From Aurelia coerulea (lineage: Eukaryota; Cnidaria; Scyphozoa; Semaeostomeae; Ulmaridae), in assembly GCA_039566865.1 (NCBI GenBank), contig CM076953.1, positions 682,001-746,000 on the forward strand: 64,000 bases of DNA, given 5' to 3'. The notes beneath the pieces are model-generated. The model made no database searches. It was not told the DNA's origin and saw only the letters and a list, made by a program, of their open reading frames with translations. Position numbers and translations under genes: made by a program. Below, piece by piece: positions 23,144 to 36,500 of this stretch (within the stretch, counting starts at the first letter, position 1; each line of letters starts with the position of its first letter).

Positions 23144-23872
23144 CCCTTTGCATGCTGCAGGCCCAAATTTGGGCCCAGCAAAACTTTCACTTCCATGCTG
23201 CGGGCCCAGATATGGGCCGAAGTACCTCCTCTACTTTATTTCCCTCTGTGGATCGATCGGATGCAAAACAGGCGGAAATACTTCGCTCAATGTTTTTAAC
23301 AGGGAATTTAGTGTTGTCTGTGATAAAAATTTACCATGGTTTACAGTGAAGTTCTACGATTTATTGGCAATCCAAGTTTCTCCGACTTCATCGCGTAGTT
23401 TTTCTTCGATTTTTCTCTAACTTCTCGAAATTTTCATCTGTTTTATTTTCTCGATAAATTACGTTCTCCACAAGCAATCAGCTTGCGAAAGATCTCATTT
23501 TGATGCGTGAGGGCTGCCCTTTTGATTTAGCCTCCTTCTGGTAAGGTAGATAGCCTCTATGTGATGCAGTGGAAGAAAAAATGGGCCTAAGCAGCGGCGG
23601 CTGCCGGAGCGGCGCTGTAAACACATCGCAACTCACTCGAAAGTCATTCTCCCGCTAAATAAGGTAAAGTAAGGTATTTAGCAGTAATATAGAGACGAGA
23701 AATGAAAACTACAGTTAATTCTGAACAATATTTGTAAACTTTATTTTCGAATAAAAAGACTTCTTGCCGATGAAAAACAAGTTTGAAATTTTGAACTGCC
23801 ATATTTGAATTCTTGCGGAAAATATTCAGTCTCACAGGGCAATCACCTGAAAACAATTCAGCACGCAAAGGG
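23144..23872. mobile_element. piggyBac-like nonautonomous element, TTAA duplication, 729 bp
   Basis: Left CCCTTTGCATGCTG and inverted right CCCTTTGCGTGCTG are each flanked by TTAA (23140-23143 and 23873-23876). CCCTTTGC next to TTAA is typical of piggyBac-type ends. The block ATGCTGCAGGCCCAAATTTG is duplicated as ATGCTGCGGGCCCAGATATG 40 bp on. No transposase ORF. Confidence 0.85.
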
Positions 23873-24569
23873 TTAAGCTTGGCTGGCAAAAATCATTGGA
23901 TATTTCAAAACTGGTAAATAGTATCGGCAGATGTTTGACAAAAGTAGAAACAACAAATATCGCTTCATAACGTGATGAAAATGTTTGTTTTACACTGCAA
24001 TGTTTCCTCCGGGTTCCTGCGACAAGCCATCTGTCTAATATACCAACATACCCCTTTCCCTAAATTCGATTTTGAAAATCTACTGCAAACATTCCTTACA
24101 ACATGGCTTTTCACTGAGCTGTAATAGATCATTTTTAACAGCCATGATTTGGACATGAGGCATATCAGGCTAAATATCGATGCAAGAACGGTTTTTGAGG
24201 AAGATCGCAACGGGTCATTACATCCAAAGTCTATCTCGAATAAGAAGTCACGAGAGATTTGCGACAAGCTGATGCAAAATACTTCAATTGTTGTTATTCG
24301 CGGGCAATTTCATGAGACATCAGATCGGAGTTTGACTTTAATACTGACGTTGCAGAAGAACGGCTCTTGGTGTATCACAACAGGAACAACATGGTTCACA
24401 AGCTGCATGACGATTTTATCAAAATTAGTTAAGGTTTTTCACCGACGCACACAGGATATGGCATGACTCAAGTTAATATACAAAATAGTGTTTAAGGAGA
24501 AGAACCCATTTCTATCTACACAAAACTGTACAATATATACCTTGACATGTGACCATGCATCTAATCAGT

Positions 24570-27500
24570 TTAACCTGAAAGTGTTGTGTTCAACAATGAC
24601 GTAATATTTGCTGCCATGGTGCTATTCAAAAGAGGCATCGTCGTGGTGCTACTCAGAAGAGAGGTTGCATTTGGCATCATCGTTGTAGCTATGGTTACTG
24701 TTTGTTCCAAGTTTTCGTCAAAGAGAATTCCTGGGAGAGAGAAAACCTGATTTTAAAAATGGAAGCAAAATATTCTGAAGCAAGTTAACTTGAACAAAAT
24801 GATTTTTTAGCTTCAAAGAAATTTATCACGTTGGAAAATTAGAGGCTGAATTTCTGAAAACAAACCTCTGCCAAACTAAGGTCTTAAGTTACCAAAATGA
24901 ATAAGCATGTGCCAAATTTCAATTACAATTTAGCACATCCAACTATAATTAATGTTTGTGCATTTGCCATATGAAAATGTGATAGATAGCATTGGCACCA
25001 AATCTTTAAAAAACATTGTGACTGGTTGATGCATCTTTCGTTTGATTTGATGGCTTGGAGGAATTTCAGGTACTTTACGATGTGTTCCTTGGCCGTCATT
25101 GATCCGACAATCGAAGCTGGTATCGTAGCCTTTACTTTTTCAAACTATATCTTTGATATCTCATTTTTTCCAGGATTGTTATTGGTCTTTTTATTGAAAT
25201 AATTAACATGATCCGAGTCTTCAATATTTGACCTGTTTTGCCCCAATTACATGGACTGTCAATTTTCTTCATCAAAACATGACTCAAGTCTTCCAATGAA
25301 ACAAATATCTGAACATAAAATGTTTTTTGTCTTTCTCCTGGCCTGATGAATTGACAAACAGCTTTGAAAAACATTTCAATTATTGTAAATTCTAAATCAG
25401 TGGAGGGAAAAATGTGCAAGCTTCAGGAAAGGCATAGCCCTGAAAGCCTCTGGGATAAATTTCAGCAAAGATCGTCACAGTCAAACTATGCAACAAGATA
25501 CTGTAGAGATCTACAAATTCCTAGACTAAATACAGAATATGCGAAAAAGAGTTATTACTATTCTGCTATGAAAGTTTGGAACAATATCCCAGTTGATATT
25601 AGAGAACTCCCGACTATTAGTCGCTTTAAAAAAGAACTAAAGGAGTATTTGAAGAGCTGACTGAAAATATCAGTTTAAAACACGACCCCCTGGAAGAACA
25701 GCATCTTAGGTAATTTGATCTTTTGTTAATAACCAATTTATTTATTGTATTTAAGCTGAAGGGTAGTTTCGTGTGTAAAAAAATTATATCATATCATAGT
25801 TTCATGAAGGTCGTCGGAAGGTCGATATGGCAGGAAGATTGACTACTGTGCTTTCCTTGATCAATGTAGAATTGTTTACTTAGTTTAACATAGTTTACTA
25901 TGTTAGGCTTATATTAGAAATCCAGACAAGATAGCGGTGTCTCGAGCGATGGGGACCTTGGGTGGGGAGCAGTGATGGGGACAGTTGTTGTCGTTGTTGT
26001 TTCCTCGGCCGGCGTACCGATTGTTCATTATTATATCTTGGCCTGACATCTAATGTGAAACCGGCTCAAATATTTATTTGTAAAATGTTTTTATAATTAG
26101 AATTTCTATCTGTATTAGTTGTAGCGTATGTATAGTAGTTTTGTATTAGTTGTATTTTAGTTTATATTAATTCCAGGGGGTAGACATGATATTTTGCTCC
26201 TCCTGGTCCCCGTTCTTGTAGTGTGGTATAGTAGATTGTAGGTAGTGTTTAGGTAATTTTGTTGTAAATTTTTATATTGAATAAAAAAAAAATAGTTTAC
26301 TAAGCAAAAAGAAAGCTCAAAATTTGTTTTCAATGTAAAATTAATAAGATTTAAAAATCAGCAATAAAAAATTTACCTGCAACACAAGCCGTCAGGAAAC
26401 ATGCAATGGTTCCAGCCCATAATGCTCTTGGTGCAATTCTTGCAAGATCTGGTGCACGTTTTGGTGCTAGAGCACTAATGCCTCCGATTTGAACTCCAAG
26501 TGATGCGATGTTTGCAAATCCACACAATGCATAGGTAACGATAGTTTCTGATCGAAGCTATGGATTAAAACAATTATTGTAATAATTTGGCAAAAGATAA
26601 CTTTCAATAGCTTTCTAACTCAAGAACAATGGTTGAGCATGAGCTATAGAAAAATATAACTTGTTTGTTTGTATGTGCAGTTAAACTAAGCGATTAAAAC
26701 ATGAGAAATCTGTAAATGCAGTTTATAGCCTACAGCTTAAAAAACTAAACGTTTTGGGCTCAATAGACAAATATCTTTGAAGATGAGACAGATTTCGTAT
26801 TAGCTAAGGATCTGAAAAGAGCGGGCTTGCTCTTTCCTTGACTGGTTTTTTCTTCTCAGAGTGGCAACAAACTATTTTTGTAATTTAGTTCACTAATCTT
26901 TTTTCAAAGCACGGGCATTGGTTAGAAGCAGCTATTACATGATCTAGTTATTTAGTTATTTCAAGCATTTCAAAATATTTGACTCACTGGAAACTGCTCT
27001 ATTAAGATGCTTTTACATAACAAATTATCTCATAAGTATCACTGTCTTTGTGACCTTTGATGTGATTTGAACGTTCATTATAAAAAATCTGTTTTCGCAG
27101 CTTAATGAAGTGCTGTCCATATTGAACAGATTATCAACTTGTTGTGTTTGCAAAGTAGCAAAAAACACTAATTTAAAACTTTGGTGACAAACTACATTTA
27201 TTTTGAGTGAATAACTTTGATCAATAACTACTGAGTGTCCCAAAAAAGTTTAAAAATCTGCAAAAATCAATTATCAAACCTTAAATAAAAAAATGTTTGA
27301 CTTGTTTTTTCAATGACCCAAAAATATTTGTAGATGACAAATTTTTGTTTTGCTACTACCAGGCAAAAAAATTACATGTTGAAAAACTTTTTGAGCTATT
27401 CTTTCTGAGAAAAATAGTAAATCTTACCTGAGAGTAAAACCACAGAATTCTCATTACCTTGAAAATTTCAATGATATTTGTGTGTTTTATTCTGTCATTC

Positions 27501-30500
27501 ATGACCAAATCATAAGCTTAACATGCACAAAGAAATTGATCTGGCAAATCATCAGTGCTTTTTGCAGTATGATTCAAAACCAGGCAGCCCTAAAAAGAGC
27601 TAAACTTATAAATTTTAAAACCAATTACAAGGTCAGCTATGTCTGGGAAAATAATTTGGTCCTTGAATCCACGTAAAAAAAGAAATTTGAAGATCGGTCG
27701 CATAATCAAATTTTGATGATTTTTCAAACAAGAGTACTTTTTGGGACACTCGGCATCAAACTAATATTTATAAAATGATGCTTACAGATAACACTGTTCC
27801 AGCCAAGTTTTCTTTTCTGTTCTTGATTAATACAGCCAATTTTTCATAAGCAACAAATTCATTCAAGAATGTTTTCACACCCAACAACTGTCCAACTTTG
27901 AAAGCGTCATCCCATTCTACTCCCATCATATAAGCAAATGGCATACACAGATATGACGAAATTAACTGTGGAATAAACAAAAAGATACTTTAATTCCAAG
28001 ACAAGCCTTCACAAAGCAACTCTTGTTGCCTTCATAAACAAGATGGAAGATTTTTATTGACAGAGCAGACTCCGCAAAATTTGTAACTTTGAGCACCCTT
28101 ATATTTTCTTCCTTAGACCAGAAACTTTTGGTTTATTGTTTTAAAAACATTATGTATCTAAACACTTCCTTGTGTCAGAATTTTTAACAACACAAGGCAC
28201 AACATCTTCCTCACAAAATTTTGCGGCTCTACATCTTGGGAATCCAACTCAATTCAAATACATTTGGATCATTTTTATGAGAAAAAGAAAGAAGACGAAA
28301 TATTTTTATACCCTAAATGCATAGAGAAAATAGTTCGTAACATGGTTTTTATAACTTCCCTTACCAATCATGCAAAACAACTTTTAACAAGTGTGTATAC
28401 CAACATACTGTACTGTACATATACGTACGGTAGATTTCACAACATAAGACATTCTGATTTTCTACAAGACTCTACCTGACTAAAAATAACGTACCTCAAA
28501 ACTCAGATCAGGCCTTCCAACCATTCCACCTAACCACATGAGAATACCATCAACAAAAGCAAGGATTGCAACAAATGCGATCATATTGACAGCGATGTTT
28601 GCAACAAGGACAATTGACATGCTTGCACCAGACGCCAGTGCTTCAATTACGTTCTTCTCTTTCCTAAATTGAAGAATAATTATGTATTATTTAACAATCA
28701 ATGTCCATGTATACCATAAAAGCTCTATTAAGCCCCTGGGGGGCCTTTTTAATTTTGGACACTCCAGAGGGGGCTTGAAGGAGAGGGGGCTTATTCCCAA
28801 AATCAAATGGCAGGGATATGGTAGCCTGCGTGCAGACTCAACTCCTCGAAAGTATAGAGTCTGCGCAACAAAGTCCATTTAGCCTTTCCATGACTCAGCA
28901 GAAATGAAAGCCTCGTTTTCGTTTGTCTTCGCGAGCGGTGACTTCGCGCGTTGCGTTCAGATAAAAGAAGGAGATCGAGGGGCGAGAGATGTTTGTCATT
29001 CTTCCAGCATTTCACTTCGCCGATTATGCATTCATGAATGCTTTATTTCAACTTCTTACCTTGGAAATGATACTGCCATTGTTCAGTTTGTGGCAAGTTA
29101 ATTTAGAATTTGGTGCTAACGTGACAATGCTCTTTCAATGAATAGCAGTTATTGCCCGACACTGCTAGTGCTAGACCCGCTGCAAAATAAAAGTGCCGAG
29201 AGACCGTGGGCTGGTTGAAGAACAACCTTCCATCAGCCATATTCAGTAAAAGGGAAGGATATTGTTTGCACTGCAGCAAATAAGGGGAACGTTGTCTTTC
29301 AAGCTGCAATCTTTATTACAGCCACAGGGCTGCCAGATGCCTGAGCAAGCAATTACTGTATTGCCTTCGAAAATGTTAGAGTGACAGATTCTCACTTGTG
29401 GAACACTTTTTTGGGAACATACTTGCAACACAATATCCCGATTAGGGCAATTGATACCACAATGTATTAGGTGTGGCTCTGGCCTGGGGTGGGGGGAGGT
29501 AGAGTGACTTAAGGATGGAATTGCCAAAATTTGCTTTCGGACCCAATTTTTATGATGATGCTCGTAAGCGTACGGGAAGAAAAAATCTAGGGGGGGCGGC
29601 CCGACACAAAGTCATTGTTTACCAACATTTTTGCCCAACTGAGGGCAGATTCTTGTCCGATTGGGGCTGATTTTCGACGATTTTTCCAACATTGGGGGGG
29701 GGGGGCTGCCGCCCCCCGGCCCCCACCCTGTACGCTTATGATGATGCTTGATGGAAAACTACCCATTTTTGACAATTGCTCTGTCAATTTCAGCCAATAA
29801 TCCTACCCATGTTTCAGCAAAATCTGCTAAAAAAGATCCTTGTAGGAGAATGTTGGGTCCGAAAACCCACCTGTACGAGTGGCACATACCTGTACCCTCA
29901 ACATGTTAATATGTACCTCCCTCCATCCAGGGCTCTAGGAAAAAGAAATTCCTAACTTGAAGAGAAATTTTTGTTAAACCCTCTTTCTGTGAACATTTAG
30001 CAAAATAAGAATTTCAAAGCCTTCTGAACATCCGGTATGAGATTATTTATCACAAGATCTTGTACATACTCTTTTTGAAAAATTTTCAATAAAAGCATTG
30101 ACCCCAAAGCAGAATATTCTAATCACAAAAATCGTTGGAGCCCCATCAAAGAGGCCTGACTGGAATCATTATGAAATGCACAACAAAGTATATTGTATAT
30201 AAAATGAGGGCTAATCGTTTCTACTCTTGTCCCTGAAATCTTGCACTGAGGTTCTTTGGTGCACAGAACAAAGTTTCCAGCCAAGCAAGGGGGCATATTC
30301 TTTGGGTTAGGGGTGCCTCTCAGACCGTTACCATTCTGGCATTCTGTTAGCAAAAAGTTAAATTATGCACTCAAATTACAGTACAATCAGTTTTATAAGA
30401 AACCTTGGTAAGAAAGTCTAGTGGGAAACTTTCAACTTTTGGTACAGGAAAAATCACTGCTTTATGCCATGACTGCTCCCTTGAATATCAAAGCAATAAT

Positions 30501-33500
30501 AATGAAAACTGTCTTGTTTTATTGCCAATATGTTCAATTAGGCTCTGCAATTTGCCGGGCTTTTATCGGCCATTCATTCCCGTGGATGTGGGGGATTTTT
30601 TGCAGAGAGCCCCTTCTAAAGACCTTCAAAAAAGAGTGAAAACAATGAGCAAATTTTCCTTGGTTTTCCTTCTTAAAAATGATGACACTCACATGTATTC
30701 ATGTATTTTGTCCTCTTGGGAGGATGGAATCCCCCTGAATAGGTTATTGATACCAGGGGGAGACTGTTTCATCCTCCCAAGAGGATAGTACATGTGCTAA
30801 AGTGTGCAGAAGTCATTGCTGTAAGGCCCATGTAAGGCAGAGATGTTAGGGAAATTTTCTCATGATTTTGGGCACGTTTTGAAAGTTTCTTGAAGAGTTT
30901 CCCCTATGTATATTATTTACAGAAGAAACTTTTCAACACCATTGTATACAGTTAAGAGTCTGTAAATAGGTGGCATTTAAAGCTGCATCAAAATAACTAA
31001 CTGCTCCCTGTTGTTTGTTCAAGGTACTGTGGCCTTTTATATTCTGAATGTTATGTACTGCACCCGTGCTTTTATCATTGTATCCTAAGCAGCTGATTGA
31101 AGCAAAAAATAATATGAGAATATCCACAGTTTATTGAAATTAATAACTCTTGCTAATATCTCTACTGATTTTACGACAACTGCTAACATTTAAAAACTGG
31201 TGTTCCTACAACATCCAGGAAAATTTGTTTGGTAGATCTACAGTAGTTTCTTTTGTACTGTAGCAAATGGCTATTTACTGCAGCAGTAAGGAAGTCTGAA
31301 CCCTGCAGAATTTTTTCAAGGATAGTGACCCTTGCACACTAGCAACACTTCTCCTAATTACCAAAATACAAGTTAATGAGGGGAGCTTTTTATAATGCCA
31401 TGATGATTAAGTTGATGGTTTATATTAATGTTTGGGAATACAACAACGAACTCACAAAACTATCATCAGAAAATTTTTGTGTACATATAATGCTAATAAA
31501 ATGAAGAAACAGATTATTTGCCAACTGAACACGTTTTCCTGTTCCTTGGCCTTTCAATCCATATATTTTTGAATGAGTTGTTGTGTGTATGAAAGAAGCT
31601 CTTGCTGTTGCTGCTTTAATTTTGATAGTATTTGGATGAACATAATTAAATAATTTTAAACATCAAAACTTAAGACAAGTTTTTCAAGGAAACAAAACAG
31701 CGTCAAAGCAAATATCAGCTTTTTGCAATAAGGCATAAAAATGAAATAAGTGGATGCTGGGGTCAAGCTTAACATAAATAACTTGCAACTTACCAAAACA
31801 CTAGAAATAACTTTGTGCATTGTAGAAAATATTTTCTGCCTTGTCTGTGTTAAGACAAGAACCCTTTTTGACTTGCACCTCCTTTTCTGCCTGTAATGAG
31901 CTACAGTGCCTGCCAAAAGTCTTGGAACACCTTTCTAATTTTGCCCTGTTTTGCGATTTCCCCCTCCCCCCTCACAACAATGTGTTGCTCTGTCATGACA
32001 AAACGGGGATAACAGAACGATTCACCACTCTGATGGGATCCTGCAACAATAATCTTGCAAATCAACATTGTTTTGTGGGTGAGGGGGTGCTGAAACTATT
32101 TGCTGATAGAAATGTGGATTATCAAGAAATGGCCTTCAGTGTTCCAAGGACTTTTAGCAGGCATTATACAATGAAAAGGCACCAAAATAAAGCTGGGAGC
32201 AGCTGCTTAAAAATTAATTTGCATATAATTGGCAATTTCTAGCCAAGCAAGAAATGTTCTTGTAAACACACAAAAACACCTGGGTAAATAAGGTCATCGC
32301 AGAAAAGTCTTTATAAAAATCCCTTCACACTGCTTGGATGCCTTTCAGCTTGTTTATGGCAATCAAAACATGAAGACCCATTTCAGTGAACTTCACCGAA
32401 TGTAACACAACAACTGTCACTTGAAAATGCAAAGGAATTTTGTCATAAATCTGTCTTTAGCAAGCATTCACTAAACTAGCTAAAGCATTCCTGCTTTGCT
32501 TCCGAGGACCGAGCAATGTGTGGATTTTAGCTACTCTGCTGCTGATCTCTTTGAGCTTCAACACATTACTTCCTCATATTGAAGTCTGCAGCTAAGAACC
32601 AAAAAGTTATCAGGTCGAGCAATGCGGTCCATAATAAATCAGCAATCAAGATAGGAAGGCATGGCCTAAAAGAAAACGAACAGCGACTATCTTTGACCTG
32701 TTTTTCACTTCTCGCAACTCTCGTCTTGTCTGTGCAGTGCAAGGACTTGAATAAGTTCTTCCATCGAAAAAACATATCAGAATCTTTAATCAATCTTCAA
32801 AGCAAGCTTGTAATGCCATGATGAAATCTGAAATGCTCTTGCCCTTCCTTGAATATTGCAAGGAAGATCTCCCCTATCTCTCCACAGCTTCGTACTTCGC
32901 CATCTTTAGAGGACTATCGACCGCGCGGCATAATCCGCATTACGCCACTTTATCAAACAATGAGCTCATTTTTGAACCAATCAAAATGCTCATTCACTTC
33001 TCAAACTTTCTTGAGAAGTTAGCTTGATTGGTCCAAAAACAATGAGCTTAACAAAAGAAATATCGCGCGGTCGTTCATCATATCGAGGCGGGAAAGGCTA
33101 AATTGACTTTGTTGCGCAGACTCTATACTTTCGAGGAGTTGAGTCTGCACGCAGGCTAGGATATGGATATATATGATATCTTTTTAGTTCTTTACACCAT
33201 ATTTTGAGGATTCAAAACACACTTTTACGATTCAAATATATAAATTTGACACAGTCTTATCTCAAATCAAACCATATCAAAATTAACATGCAAACTCATT
33301 TAGCTCCATACATGGAAAATCTTTGGTAACCTCTGGAATTTGATATAAGTGGGGGGGGCTTCGTAGAGAGGGGGCTTATTTAGAATTTTGGCTTATAGAG
33401 GAGGGGCTTTAGAGATTGGGGCTTAACAGAGAGGGGGGCTTAGAGCTTTTACAGTACTTGAAATTTTCATAGAATATCAACTCTACATGGTGTACACAAA

Positions 33501-36500
33501 AGACTTGATTGCAAAGGTTGTACATGTCTCTAATTAAACTATTAACCTGATTAGAATTAACTGCCATCTTTCTATTTGTCTTCACGCTAAGCCCATGCCT
33601 AATATTCTAAAAGAGATATATTTGCACTATTTTGTCTAAAAATCTCAATGACACTCTTTATGCATAAAGTAGACTAGTGTACAGTGCAAAAATGCATTTA
33701 GTGAAAAGTTTCAGATCAAATTCATTCAGAAGACTACAAACTTACCCGTCATCAATTTTAATCTTATCAACATCTTTTGTTTTTGGTACATCTGTCTCAG
33801 GATAAACAAGTTTAGAAACAGCCAATGCAGCAGGGGCATTAAGAACACAAGCGGACACAAGATGGGTAGCAGAGACACCAGAGTGGATATATGCACCAAG
33901 AACACTTCCAGCAATAGTAGCAAAACCACTTGTCATGACTGCATGCAATTCAGATAATGTAAGATCAGCGATGAAGGGCCGGATCAGGAGAGGGGCTTCT
34001 GTCTGCAGAGAGAATGAGAATAACAACATCAATATAATGTATTTTTGGTCCAGTCTTCTGCCACTTGGTGTTTGTTACAATTGTAGTATTTAATCTAAGA
34101 ACGAGAATTGCGATGATGATCATTTTATTCATGTAGTCTCTCCAAATCATATTCAGGTTGACCTTCCAGAAAAAGAGGCAAATTCAAGGTATCAACATTT
34201 CCATAATTTTTTTTGACAAGTCCAGTTTATAAATTAATTAAGACTAAGCCATGTTCTAAAGATTGACGTTTGAAAGCAGTCTGTGCTTCATCTTCAGAAT
34301 GCAAAATATCGAAAGCACGAGGCTATATTTATACGTATAAGGAGACAAACAACACAGTAAAAGTGCATGATTAAAATTCCTACGTGAAAAGTAACTAAAG
34401 GGGAAAGCCCAAAGGACATTACCTCAAAACAAAACTAAGGGAATGGAGGACTGCTGGGAATTAAGTGAAGGACGATCACGTAACATAAGTAGACTTTCAT
34501 GAATAAGCAGATTGAATACCAGTTTGCATTACCTGGCCAACAAAAATATTTCCTGCAGTGTTAAGGGATTCGGCAGCAGAAGTTCCCAGGGTGCATTGCA
34601 TGAGCCAGGCAATTCTTTTAATTACAGCTTGCATAACTCCAAGGTAATAAGCCATGTTTATGAAGGCACTGAAGAAAATGACAACTGGAAGTACCTAAAT
34701 AGGACAGAAATCATTATCACAAAAAAGATGAAGAAACTTGTATGACTAACCTTAGTAAAAACTATAATTTGTGCAAAAGTTGCAGTCCATTTGAGTTGAA
34801 TATGCTCAGTGTGCTCTTTTGGAATGTGCAAGTTTGTATGGAGTCTGTGCAAATTTGCATGTTTGTACTGTAGCTTCAATAAAACTGTTGCAAATTTGTT
34901 GTGGAGCAAAATTCAAAATATCCACAAACAATTAACAAACTGCCTCCATCCTTTGGATACAAAACATACTAAAAAACATACTCGTAAAAAAACTTTGCTG
35001 CAAATTTGCTGCAAACTAAATATAAACCTCATATTTTACAAAAGGGCGTATCAAACAGTATAAAAAATGACCTTGATAATTTGATATAATTTGACTGCTT
35101 TCTGTGACCTCAAGTCGCATTTTTTGTGAGAATATTTTTAAGTGCAAAGCAAGAAAGAATATGTTGTTATGAGGTTTGGAAAAATATATATAAATTATCA
35201 AATTTCAAATATATGCTTACTTTGAATGCAAATGGATGATACAAATAACTTTCTTTTCCAAACAAGAATTGTGAACCAGAATCAGAGAAATTTAAGAAAT
35301 TAGAAACTCTGTCCCCAATCCATCTGAACATGTGATATCCTGGTCTTGTCCTCAGGATTATGAAGCCAAGGGTAAACTGAATTCCAAGTCCCCAGAGAAC
35401 TGGTCTCCAATTAACCTGCAATACGTAAAATTTGGTATAAGTTACCTGCAAAGCTATAATTCCTGATTAAATCCAATTCAATAGGGGTTAAGATTTGGTT
35501 GGATCTTCAGCAACAAGGGAATAAAAATGCACCTCATCAGGTCCAACCTAGTTTTAGAGAACACTGATACTGCCTGGATCTGTTTGCTCTATTTGAGGTC
35601 ATGTAACAAAGATGTGATCATGCCAAGTCCTTTGGAAAATTACTTCCTTCGCTTGTCAATCGTGCCAAGTCCTTTAGAAAAACTACGCCACCTGTTGTGA
35701 CTCACAAAAATGTTCGTAAACCCCCAATTGGCTGTCTGCTTTAAAGTTGGCTCACTGACAGCAAAACCAGGTTCAATCATGAAATCACCATTCAATGACC
35801 ACAAAATTTCTGTAACATTCACCATTTGCAAAAGATTTTGAAGGGTCTGGAAATAATAGACCCTCAGACAAGATACCAAAAAATATCTTACCCTTTTACG
35901 ATGCTTTGAGCACAGGTAACATATGAGGATGTACATGCCCATTCCTGCAATTGAGATTAACCTTTTGGGTTGTTTGATTGTGTCCATTCCAATGAAAATT
36001 CCGATTAACGCAAGCAAGGTGATGAAGACAATCCTAGAAACAAGAGAACTGCATGAGAACGAATGCAAACAAACACACAAGTTGATGCTTTACTAAAGTA
36101 TAATGTCTCTTGGTCCTGTTTTATAGAGGACACCTTTTGCAGGCCTTACTGGGAATGGCGTGTGATCGTTCTCGCACGCCTTGGTGCATGCCTTCCCTTC
36201 CCAAAGAGTGCGATTGATCAAACACCTTGTTTTTCTAAATGATGATTAAAATCTTGTATTTCTCTGGAAGCAAATACCAACCAGAAAGTCCAAACATTTG
36301 ATGATTTCATAGTTCTCATTAAATTGTTTACAAAAAATAGATTAGTTGATAGATAGTTGAAAGATTAGTTGATAGAAAGGAGCTTATGATTTATCATTAC
36401 ATGATTAAAGTTTATTCCAACATTGTTTAACTCAGACAAATTGATATTTCAAACAATCAAACATGTCTCTTTCAATGGTTAAAGATGGGGATAACTTTGC

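Larger units (their letters stand above)
28822..33158. mobile_element. 4.3-kb DNA element with perfect 8-bp duplication GGATATGG, nested in the outer MITE
   Basis: Begins TAGCCTGCGTGCAGACTCAA and ends with the inverse; the TIR spans at least 60 bp (through AGTCTGCGCAACAAAGTC and the GGCTAAAT/CATTTAGCC block). GGATATGG is present at 28814-28821 and 33159-33166. The TIR contains its own hairpin (GCAGACTC...GAGTCTGC). No transposase domain was recognised, so it is probably nonautonomous. The 8-bp duplication fits hAT or P groups. It carries further insertions (29563-29740, 30470-31045, 31904-32166, 32917-33076). Confidence 0.8.
28715..33454. mobile_element. Outer MITE (CATAAAAGCTCTATTAAG ends) split by a nested transposon, in SLC28 intron 6
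   Basis: The left end CATAAAAGCTCTATTAAGCC is mirrored by the right end read inverted (CTGTAAAAGCTCTAAGCCCC). Subterminal GAGGGGGCTTA motifs repeat near both ends (28771-28791 and 33371-33439). Without the insertion at 28822-33158 it would be about 400 bp. Confidence 0.7.

Noticed and set aside
24149..24466. 105-aa plus-strand ORF (and 100-aa ORF opposite) just beyond the SLC28 stop
   Set aside because: No family motif; it lies where the transporter 3' UTR should be.
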